DNA of 64,000 nucleotides from positions 1 through 64,000 of the forward strand of contig DATLIX010000024.1 of the NCBI GenBank assembly GCA_035539215.1. The letters are read 5' to 3'. The position numbers and the translations under genes were made by a program. Numbering within the stretch: position 1 is the stretch's first letter; the number at the start of each line of letters is the position of its first letter. Below the pieces are notes generated by a model, which did no database searches, was not told where the DNA came from, and saw only the letters and a program-made list of their open reading frames with translations. This DNA comes from Dongia_B sp035539215 (GTDB lineage: Bacteria > Pseudomonadota > Alphaproteobacteria > Dongiales > Dongiaceae). Below, piece by piece: positions 58,116 to 64,000 of the stretch.

Positions 58116-58907
58116 ATGACCATTCAACAGCAGATCGGCGGGCAGCAGACCGTCTCAGGCGACAGCACCCTGATCGGTCCGGCGGCGCTGCAGCAGGCGC
58201 GCATCGATCTTGCCGCCACCTTCCGCTGGTTCGCACGGCTGAACATGCATGAATCTGTCGCCAATCATTTTAGTGTCGCCGTCTCGCCCGATGGCAGCCG
58301 CTTCCTGATGAATCCGCGCGGCCGGCATTTCAGCCGCATCAAGGCGAGCGACCTTATCCTGCTCGATGCCCGCGACGAAACCACGATGAGCCAACCCGAC
58401 GCGCCCGATCCCACCGCCTGGTACATCCATGGTCGCCTGCATGCGCTGCTGCCCCAGGCGCGCTGCGTCATGCATCTGCATCCCAAATACGCCACGGCGC
58501 TGGCCGCCCTGGAGGATAGCAGCATGCCGCCGATCGATCAGAACACCATGCGCTTTTATCAGCGCATCGCCAGCGATGACGCTTTCGGCGGCATGGCGCT
58601 TTCCGACGAGGAAGGCGACCGCCTCGCCCGCTGCCTCGGCGACAAGACCGTGCTGATGATGGGCAATCACGGTGTCATGACGGCCGGCGCCAGCGTCGCC
58701 GAAGCCTTCGACACCATGTACTACTTCGAACGCGCCTGCGAGACGCTGTTGACGGCCTATGCCACCGGCAAGAAGCTCCGCATCGTCGCCGACAACGTCG
58801 CCAAGCTCACCGTCAGCCAGTGGGACGACTACAAGCAGCTCAGCTTCGATCACCTCGACGAGGTGAAAGCGATCCTCGACAAGGAAGAGCCGGAATACCG
58901 GATGTGA
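58116..58907 (+). CDS. class II aldolase/adducin-family protein
   Basis: This 263-residue protein has the class II aldolase/adducin fold. The zinc histidines lie in HLHPKYATAL near residue 118 (two His), with a further conserved His in MMGNHGVMT near residue 187. The N-terminal region has RWFARLNMHESVANHFSVAVSPDG, with the serine- and histidine-bearing start of the family. It could split or make an aldol, or decarboxylate a substrate. A role in choline or betaine breakdown would be new for the family, but similar genes sit beside such loci. It starts 248 bases after the GMC gene. Confidence 0.9.
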   Translation: MTIQQQIGGQQTVSGDSTLIGPAALQQARIDLAATFRWFARLNMHESVANHFSVAVSPDGSRFLMNPRGRHFSRIKASDLILLDARDETTMSQPDAPDPTAWYIHGRLHALLPQARCVMHLHPKYATALAALEDSSMPPIDQNTMRFYQRIASDDAFGGMALSDEEGDRLARCLGDKTVLMMGNHGVMTAGASVAEAFDTMYYFERACETLLTAYATGKKLRIVADNVAKLTVSQWDDYKQLSFDHLDEVKAILDKEEPEYRM

Positions 58908-58990
58908 GGGCAGTCCTGGCCTGGCTGCCGGCGGAGGGTCAGGAAGCGGGGGCGTTTCATCTGCCCCCGCCTTGAACTAAAAGGCGCCCC

Positions 58991-59995
58991 TCACCCGCCG
59001 ATCTTCTTCTCGACCGCCGCCAATCCATCCGCGCCGCCCAAAGTGGCGACGCCCGCGAGCCATTGCTTCACCAGTTCCGGATGCTGTTTCATCATCGCGG
59101 CGGCGGCTTCCTTGCCGTTCTTGCCTTCCTTCAGCATCATGTGGATGCCCTGGTTTTCGAAATCGACATTGAATTTCAGCTGGGAGAACATCTTGGCGAT
59201 GTTCGGGCATTGCGCCGCATAGCCCTTGCGCGACAGCGTATAGACATCGGAGCTGCCGAAATTCGGGCCGAAGACATCGTCGCCGCCATTGAGATAGGTC
59301 AGCTTGTAGTCGATGTTCATGGCATGCGGCTCCCAGCCGAGGAAGGCGATCCATTTCTGCTTTTTGTAATCCTTGTCGACCTGGGTCAGCATGCCCTGCT
59401 CGCTGGATTCGATCACCTTCCACTTGCCGAGGCCGTATTCGTTCTTGTTGACCGCGTCGATCAGCGGCTGGTTGCTGCCGGGTTCGATGCCGTAGATCTT
59501 GCGGTCGAATTTGTCGGCGAATTTGTCGAGATCGGCGAAGCTCTTCACGCCGCCCTCGGCCACATAGGTGGGCACCGCCACGGTATATTTGGCGCCCTGC
59601 AGATTGGGCCCCAGCACCTCGACCGCGCCTTCATCGAAATACTGCTTGAACTGCACGTCCTGCACCGGCCGCCAGTTGCCCATGAAGACATCGAGCTTGC
59701 CGAGCTTCAGCGCCTGATAGACGACCTCGAGGCCGAGGAGATCGCTTTTCAGCTTGTAGCCAAGACTGTCGGTCAGCACATCGGCGACCGCCGTGGTGAA
59801 GGCAAGATCGGTCCAGCCCAGCTCCGCGACATGGACGCCGGCGCAGCTCGGGTCGTCATTTGCCTCGGCCGCGGCGGCGAGCGCCGGCAGGACCAAGGCG
59901 GTCAGCGCGACGGTTGCCCACGGACGGGTTAACCGGGGACGGGTTGCCCAGAGACGGGCTGCCAGCCCCGCCGGCAGGATAGAGGTGGTTTTCAT
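58991..59995 (-). CDS. choX: choline-type ABC transporter substrate-binding protein
   Basis: This 334-residue periplasmic binding protein resembles ChoX of Sinorhizobium. Its signal peptide is long (residues 1-about 47, with VALTALVLPALAAA). The tryptophan box that cages the quaternary ammonium is visible in three places: ELGWTDLAF, GNWRPVQD and FLGWEPHAMN. ATG at 59995 is preferred. No permease or ATPase gene is in the window, so the rest of the transporter must be elsewhere. It diverges from the BetI-like repressor, with a 24-base palindrome between them. Confidence 0.92.
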   Translation of the reverse strand: MKTTSILPAGLAARLWATRPRLTRPWATVALTALVLPALAAAAEANDDPSCAGVHVAELGWTDLAFTTAVADVLTDSLGYKLKSDLLGLEVVYQALKLGKLDVFMGNWRPVQDVQFKQYFDEGAVEVLGPNLQGAKYTVAVPTYVAEGGVKSFADLDKFADKFDRKIYGIEPGSNQPLIDAVNKNEYGLGKWKVIESSEQGMLTQVDKDYKKQKWIAFLGWEPHAMNIDYKLTYLNGGDDVFGPNFGSSDVYTLSRKGYAAQCPNIAKMFSQLKFNVDFENQGIHMMLKEGKNGKEAAAAMMKQHPELVKQWLAGVATLGGADGLAAVEKKIGG

Positions 59996-60071
59996 GTTTC
60001 GCTCCCAAGGATGTTTTATGTTTTTGCTCTTGGCAGCCACGCTATCGCCCACCTGCAGGTCGGTCAAATAA

Positions 60072-60095
60072 AAAACTGGATATATATCCAGTTTT
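60072..60095. promoter_or_regulatory. perfect 24-base palindrome between choX and betI
   Basis: Two 12-base halves, AAAACTGGATAT and its complement, meet at a TATATA centre. It lies 77 bases upstream of choX and 106 bases upstream of the BetI-like gene. The symmetry and position make it the best candidate for a TetR-type operator that controls both genes. Confidence 0.75.
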
Positions 60096-60201
60096 CTGTT
60101 CAGCAGAAAAATAACCTAGCTGCCCAGCTTGGTTTTGTCCGCCGGCTCGGCTAAAGAGTCAGAGGATTGGCAAGGCCGAATGGGGCAAGGACAGCGACGA
60201 C

Positions 60202-60777
60202 ATGCGGACCAGCATCGAGACCATCCGGCGCCAAGACCTGATCAAGGCGGCCTATGAGGCCTTCCGGCTCTACGGCTTCCGCGGCCTCACCATGGCCAGG
60301 ATCGGCAAGCAGGCCGGCATGTCGCACGGCATCATCAACTACTACTTCAAGAGCAAGGACGACCTGCTGATCGCCATGGTTCGCTACGCCAACGGCTTGA
60401 TTATGCAAGATGTTGTGCGCCGGCTCCGCGACGCGGGAACACCGATGGACCGCCTCGATGCCGTCATCGAGGGCAATTTCCCGCCCAACCTCTACGACCG
60501 CGCCACGGCCAGCGCCTGGGTCTCGTTTTATTCCGCCGTGCCCGAACATCCCGAGTTCAACCGCCTGCAGACCCTGTTCTACCGCCGCCTCGCCAGCAAC
60601 CTGCACCACTGCCTGGCACACCTCACCAATCGCGCCGAAGCGGAGCTTCTGGTCAAAGGCATCAGCGTCATGATCGACGGCATGTGGCTGCGTTGCGCGA
60701 TGGAGAAGCACGGCCTCGACCGTAAGGAAGCCGTCGACCTTATCAAGGACTATGCCCATCGCCGGCTCGGGAAGTAG
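60202..60777 (+). CDS. betI: BetI-like TetR-family repressor
   Basis: This 191-residue TetR protein starts with TIRRQDLIKAAYEAF and the HTH GLTMARIGKQAGMSHGIINYYFKSKDDLL, close to the RRQxLIxAT...IAxxAGVSxGIIxHYFxxK pattern of BetI. The helical effector domain includes WVSFYSAVPEHPEFNRLQTLFYRR near residue 107, as in BetI. BetI is released by choline. The divergent ChoX gene and the palindrome between them support the same role here. The downstream alcohol dehydrogenase may also be a target. Confidence 0.9.
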   Translation: MRTSIETIRRQDLIKAAYEAFRLYGFRGLTMARIGKQAGMSHGIINYYFKSKDDLLIAMVRYANGLIMQDVVRRLRDAGTPMDRLDAVIEGNFPPNLYDRATASAWVSFYSAVPEHPEFNRLQTLFYRRLASNLHHCLAHLTNRAEAELLVKGISVMIDGMWLRCAMEKHGLDRKEAVDLIKDYAHRRLGK

Positions 60778-60838
60778 CCACGAAATATCTATTAAATATT
60801 TGATTGTAAAAATTAATTTTCGGAACTCCAGCGTTCAG

Positions 60839-60890
60839 AAACTGGATGAACTCAATCGCATCCTGTAAATTTGACAATCATCCAATTTTT
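60839..60890. promoter_or_regulatory. half-sites resembling the choX-betI palindrome
   Basis: AAACTGGAT at 60839-60847 and ATCCAATTTTT at 60880-60890 match the two arms of the palindrome at 60072-60095, with a further ATCCTGT at 60860. They lie 70-120 bases upstream of the alcohol dehydrogenase start in a strongly AT-rich stretch. Confidence 0.4.
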
Positions 60891-60960
60891 TATTTAAACA
60901 TCTAGCGCCGGTTCTCAGCACCGGAGGATTACCCGTAGCTCGAACGAAAGTGCCCCCGCC

Positions 60961-61983
60961 ATGCCCCAGATGCTCGCGGCCCTGCTGACCCAAACGGGTG
61001 CGCCGCTGGAAATTCGCCAGGTACCGGTGCCGACTCCCGGGCCGGGGGAACTGCTGATCAAGCTGGAAGCCTGCGGCGTCTGCCATACCGATCTCCATGT
61101 CTGGGACGGCGCCGCCACGGCGGCCGGCCATCCTCAGCCATTGATCCTGGGCCATGAAGGCATCGGCCGGGTGGTCGAACTGGGGACCGGTGTTCGTCAC
61201 TTCCGCATCGGCGAGCGCGTCGCCTTGCCATGGCTGCACGATACCTGCGGCCATTGCCGGGAATGCCTGACCGGGCACGAATCCTTCTGCGCGGAGCAGC
61301 GCGCCCACGGCTTCAGCGTCCAGGGCGGCTTCGCCGAATATGCCGTCGTCCAGGCAGCCTTCACCACCCGCATCCCCGATGGCCTCGATCCTGTCGACGC
61401 CGCCCCGCTGCTCTGCGCCGGCGTCACCGCCTATGGCGCCATTGCCAAGGCGGAACTCGCGCCGGGCAAGACCTGCATGGTGGTCGGCTGCGGCGGGCTC
61501 GGCCTCTATGCGATCCAGCTCGCCAAGCGCGCCGGCGCCCGGGTGGTCGCTGTCGACACCACGCCACGCAAGCTGGAGATCGCGCGGGCGGCCGGCGCCG
61601 ACCATGCCTTCCTCGCCGGCGAAGATCCCGGGGCGCAGACCAGGGCGATCGGCGGTGCCGATGCCTGCCTCAATTTCGCCCCCAGCATCGCCCCCTGGCC
61701 GGCCATGATCGCCGGCATCCGCCCGCGCGGCTGGATCGTCGCCGTCGCCATGGTGGCAGATCCGGTGCCGCTCAGCATGGAATGGCTGACCTATACCGGC
61801 GTGCGCATCACCGGCACCAGTGTCGGCACCAGGCAGGAGCTGATCGACCTCCTGGCGATCGGCGCGCGGGCAAGACTCAGCGTGCCGACCGAGCGCATTC
61901 GCCTCGCAGATGTGAATGACGCCCTCACGCGCCTGGCAAAAGCGCAAGTCGACGGCCGCATCGTCATCGATTTCGCGGCGTGA
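60961..61983 (+). CDS. zinc-dependent alcohol dehydrogenase (AdhP type)
   Basis: This 340-residue medium-chain dehydrogenase has the catalytic zinc ligand Cys38 with CHTDLHVWDG next to it, His in GHEGIGRVVELG near residue 64, and the third ligand Cys in LLCAGVTAYGA near residue 155. The structural zinc cysteines are in CGHCRECLTGHESFC. The NAD motif GCGGLG near residue 178 and the acidic residue after VVAVDTTP near residue 200 favour NAD. It may oxidise an alcohol or reduce an aldehyde of the local amine pathway. The start is ATG at 60961. Confidence 0.93.
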   Translation: MPQMLAALLTQTGAPLEIRQVPVPTPGPGELLIKLEACGVCHTDLHVWDGAATAAGHPQPLILGHEGIGRVVELGTGVRHFRIGERVALPWLHDTCGHCRECLTGHESFCAEQRAHGFSVQGGFAEYAVVQAAFTTRIPDGLDPVDAAPLLCAGVTAYGAIAKAELAPGKTCMVVGCGGLGLYAIQLAKRAGARVVAVDTTPRKLEIARAAGADHAFLAGEDPGAQTRAIGGADACLNFAPSIAPWPAMIAGIRPRGWIVAVAMVADPVPLSMEWLTYTGVRITGTSVGTRQELIDLLAIGARARLSVPTERIRLADVNDALTRLAKAQVDGRIVIDFAA

Positions 61984-62133
61984 CCGGCGCGCGTCGGATC
62001 GCACGTAACCGGGTCGCGGCCATGCGGATGAAGACTGGACAGATCGCAACCCGCCGTCATTGACGGCCGACGGAACTGTTCCTATCGTCGGCCCGACGGC
62101 TCACGACTTGGATGGCGAGGGACGACTTCCGGC

Positions 62134-62475
62134 ATGCGGCTCGATCTCAGGCGGATCACTTTCTTCACCGGCAACATGGCGGCGATGACCGCCTTCTACC
62201 GCGACGTCATCGGGCTTGAGATCGTGACCGACGAACCCGGCTGGAAGGACTTCGCCGCCGGCAATTGCCATATTTCGCTTCATCGCGGCAAGCCTCGCAT
62301 CGGCGCCCGCGCGCCAAAGATCGCCTTCTATGCCGCCGATATCGCCGCCGCCCGAGCCGCACTGGTTGCGCGCGGCGCGACGACCTTCGGCAAGGTCATC
62401 GCCATGGGTTATTTCGCACGCTGCGAGGCCACCGACCCTGACGGCAATGCCGTATCGATTTCCAGCCGGCCATAG
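62134..62475 (+). CDS. VOC-superfamily (glyoxalase-like) protein
   Basis: This 113-residue protein has a single vicinal-oxygen-chelate domain: LRRITFFTGNMAAMTAFYRDVIGLEIVTDE at the N-terminus, a middle strand CHISLHRGKP, and a C-terminal strand pair YFARCEATDPDGNAVSIS. The metal-ligand positions contain one His in HISLH and a late Glu-like site that is not clear. Function unknown. GAGGGA precedes the ATG at 62134. It is in the same direction as the DUF1989 gene after it. Confidence 0.85.
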   Translation: MRLDLRRITFFTGNMAAMTAFYRDVIGLEIVTDEPGWKDFAAGNCHISLHRGKPRIGARAPKIAFYAADIAAARAALVARGATTFGKVIAMGYFARCEATDPDGNAVSISSRP

Positions 62476-62594
62476 ATTGATCGCCGCAGATTGATCGATC
62501 GCGATACGGCCGCAATAATCCGTCCCCACGGCGCAAGGCGAGCGATGCCTGCCAAGATCGACGAAATTGGAAAACAAGACATGCGGAGATGTGA

Positions 62595-63194
62595 ATGAGC
62601 GGCGCAACCAACCTGATCACCATCCCGGCGCGACACGGCAAGGCGGCGCGCTTGCGCGCGGGCCAGCAGATCCGCGTCATCAATACTCATGGCAAGCAGG
62701 TGGTGGATACCTGGGCCTTCAATGCGGCCGATCTCACCGAATTCATGTCCATGGAGCACAGTCGCGCCACCATGCTGACCGTATTCCCGAAAGTCGGCGA
62801 TACCTTCCTCAGCAATCACCGCCGGCCGATTCTCACCATCGCCGAGGATACGACGCCCGGCATCCATGACACGCTGATCGCCGCTTGCGACAGCCATCGT
62901 TACAAGCAGCTCGGCGTCACCGGCTATCACGAAAGCTGCACCGAGAACCTGGCGCTCGCCCTCAAGGAACTTGGCCTGACGCCGCCGGAAACGCCGAGCC
63001 CGCTCAATCTCTTCATGAACATCCCGGTGAAGCCGGACGGCGCCCTCTCTTTCGAGGCGCCGGTCAGCGAGGCGGGGCAATACATCACGTTCCGCGCGGG
63101 GATGGACGTGATCATGGTCTTTTCGGCCTGCCCGCAGGACATCCTGCCGGTCAACGGTCTCAACCCCACCGACGCGCATTTCTACGTCTTGTGA
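62595..63194 (+). CDS. DUF1989 (urea-carboxylase-associated) protein
   Basis: This 199-residue protein belongs to DUF1989. It starts TIPARHGKAARLRAGQQIRVINTHGKQVVDTWAF and has the conserved FMSMEHSRATM, TPGIHDTLIAACD and TGYHESCTENL segments. The cysteines and histidines in these segments (IAACD, YHESCTEN) are typical of the family and may bind zinc. Members occur next to urea carboxylase and some amine-degradation genes, and one branch has guanidine-related roles. No urea carboxylase is next to it here. It follows the VOC gene by 119 bases. Confidence 0.88.
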   Translation: MSGATNLITIPARHGKAARLRAGQQIRVINTHGKQVVDTWAFNAADLTEFMSMEHSRATMLTVFPKVGDTFLSNHRRPILTIAEDTTPGIHDTLIAACDSHRYKQLGVTGYHESCTENLALALKELGLTPPETPSPLNLFMNIPVKPDGALSFEAPVSEAGQYITFRAGMDVIMVFSACPQDILPVNGLNPTDAHFYVL

Positions 63195-63287
63195 CGGCCC
63201 AACCTGCCCAGTAGATCTGTGGGTCATTGGACAGGCGGGCCGGCTCGGCGAACCCGGCAGCTGCGCGCCGCCTCCGCGTCGCGTGTT

Positions 63288-64000
63288 CTATGGCTGCGGC
63301 AACGCCTCACACTTGCTGGCGAAGAGGCATTCACCGAGGAAGTCGACGAAAACGCGGACCTTGGGTGAGAGATGGCGGTTTGAGGGCCAGAGCAGATGGA
63401 ACTGACCCGGGCCGTCGATGTGATCGTCCAGCACGGTACGCAGCTGGCCGGCTGCAAGCGGCGATCGCGCCAGGAAATCCGGCATGCAGCCGATGCCAAG
63501 ACCGCTGAGCACGGCGCCGCGCAGGGCTTCCATATTGTTGCAGGTAAGAACCGTGTGGGGATGCCGATCCTCCATGCCACCGGATTGGGTCAGCGGCCAA
63601 TCCTGCAGCTTGCCGCTGTTGGGAAAGCGGAAGCGGATGGCGAGATGGCCATCGAGATCGCGTGGCGTCTGCGGCGTGCCATGCGTCTCAAGATAAGCGG
63701 GCGACGCGCAGAGGATCAGCTGAAACGGCCGCAATGCCCGCGCCATCAGCCGTGAATCCGGCAGGTCGCCGCTGCGGATCGCGACATCGACGCCCTCCTC
63801 TACCAGATCGACGATCCGGTCGTTGAAATCGATATCGAGCTCGACCTCCGGATGCTGGCGCATGAATTCTGGCAGGATCGGCAGCAAGAGGTGATAGCTG
63901 ACCAGTGGCACGCTGATGCGCAACCGGCCGCGCGGCGTTGCCACGGCTGCCGCCAGCGACGCCTGGGCGTCGGTAAGATCGTCGAGGATGCGCCGGCATC
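63288..64000 (-). CDS. LysR-family transcriptional regulator, cut by the window edge
   Basis: The C-terminal part of a LysR regulator. The frame is open to the right edge. The visible residues contain the effector domain of the CrgA/AaeR type (RGRLRISVPLVSYHLLLPILPEFM, then VELDIDFNDRIVDLVEEGVDVAIRSG). The N-terminal winged helix lies outside the window. The neighbour is the convergent DUF1989 gene, 93 bases away. The target is unknown. Confidence 0.9.
   Translation of the reverse strand, partial: CRRILDDLTDAQASLAAAVATPRGRLRISVPLVSYHLLLPILPEFMRQHPEVELDIDFNDRIVDLVEEGVDVAIRSGDLPDSRLMARALRPFQLILCASPAYLETHGTPQTPRDLDGHLAIRFRFPNSGKLQDWPLTQSGGMEDRHPHTVLTCNNMEALRGAVLSGLGIGCMPDFLARSPLAAGQLRTVLDDHIDGPGQFHLLWPSNRHLSPKVRVFVDFLGECLFASKCEALPQP

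Noticed and set aside
56471..58123. 550-codon minus-strand frame opposite the GMC flavoprotein gene
   Set aside because: It is a shadow of a gene with all GMC signatures; long antisense frames are usual in high-GC coding sequence.

Overview
The window is high-GC bacterial chromosome. Its gene content points to an alphaproteobacterium, most likely of the Rhodospirillales/Rhizobiales breadth: a rhizobial-type ChoX choline-binding protein, PAS_5-type single-domain proteins, DUF1488 proteins, UgpC- and PotA-type ABC importers and many LysR regulators. Genus cannot be set from sequence reading alone. I see no rRNA, convincing tRNA, CRISPR array, transposase or phage gene. Most of the window is ordinary metabolic and regulatory chromosome, and coding density drops near 3.8-4.4, 32.6-33.0, 35.3-36.2 and 38.1-38.6 kb.

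Layout. 1-3.8 kb: a redox operon on the minus strand (old yellow enzyme, pirin, isochorismatase-like hydrolase, then the first codons of an SDR) facing a LysR gene. The SDR breaks after about 25 codons, and the sequence changes abruptly into a copy of the 3' part of a regulator gene that is intact at 7.4-9.0 kb. 4.4-7.2 kb: a degenerate alpha/beta-hydrolase, a LysR regulator and two small exported proteins. 7.4-12.8 kb: a soluble winged-helix/TPR regulator facing an NmrA-like protein, a cupin, an NDH-2-like flavoprotein, an acetoacetate decarboxylase and a 35-codon ORF. 13.1-14.4 kb: a class III nucleotide cyclase.

14.4-22.8 kb: a sugar locus. A DeoR repressor, a BadF-type amino-sugar kinase, an ABC importer (binding protein, two permeases, ATPase) and a GlmS-like SIS deaminase/isomerase form one minus-strand operon. 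A KbaZ/GatZ tagatose-bisphosphate aldolase subunit diverges from it. The set fits import, phosphorylation, deamination and aldol cleavage of a galactosamine-like sugar. 22.8-31.5 kb: TetR, a short PhaC-like hydrolase, GST, a PAS_5 protein, a DUF4105 membrane protein, a patatin lipoprotein, a membrane dihaem cytochrome c and a TauD-type dioxygenase. 31.8-38.1 kb: an SDR, two DUF1488 proteins, a haemolysin-III protein, small ORFs, an FMN reductase, a DUF899 protein and a second PAS_5 protein. 38.5-42.5 kb: a complete polyamine-type ABC importer closed by a strong terminator.

42.5-53.2 kb: a basic-tailed small protein, a zinc-ribbon methyltransferase, an SDR/LysR divergent pair, a GNAT, a SnoaL-like protein, a cytochrome c fused to a putative molybdopterin-like domain, a Ste24-type M48 protease, and a large hybrid histidine kinase whose N-terminus carries the residues of the plant/cyanobacterial ethylene-binding domain, followed by a translationally coupled response regulator and a NUDIX hydrolase. 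53.5-62.0 kb: a quaternary-amine locus (GlxA/GbdR-type AraC regulator, Rieske oxygenase, GMC choline-dehydrogenase-like flavoprotein, class II aldolase, ChoX, BetI-like TetR, zinc alcohol dehydrogenase) with a perfect 24-bp palindrome between choX and betI. The window closes with a VOC protein, a DUF1989 protein and a LysR gene cut by the right edge.

The items most worth following are the ethylene-receptor-like kinase, the quaternary-amine locus with its unusual Rieske active-site spacing and palindrome, the galactosamine-type sugar locus, and the recombination junction at position 226/227.
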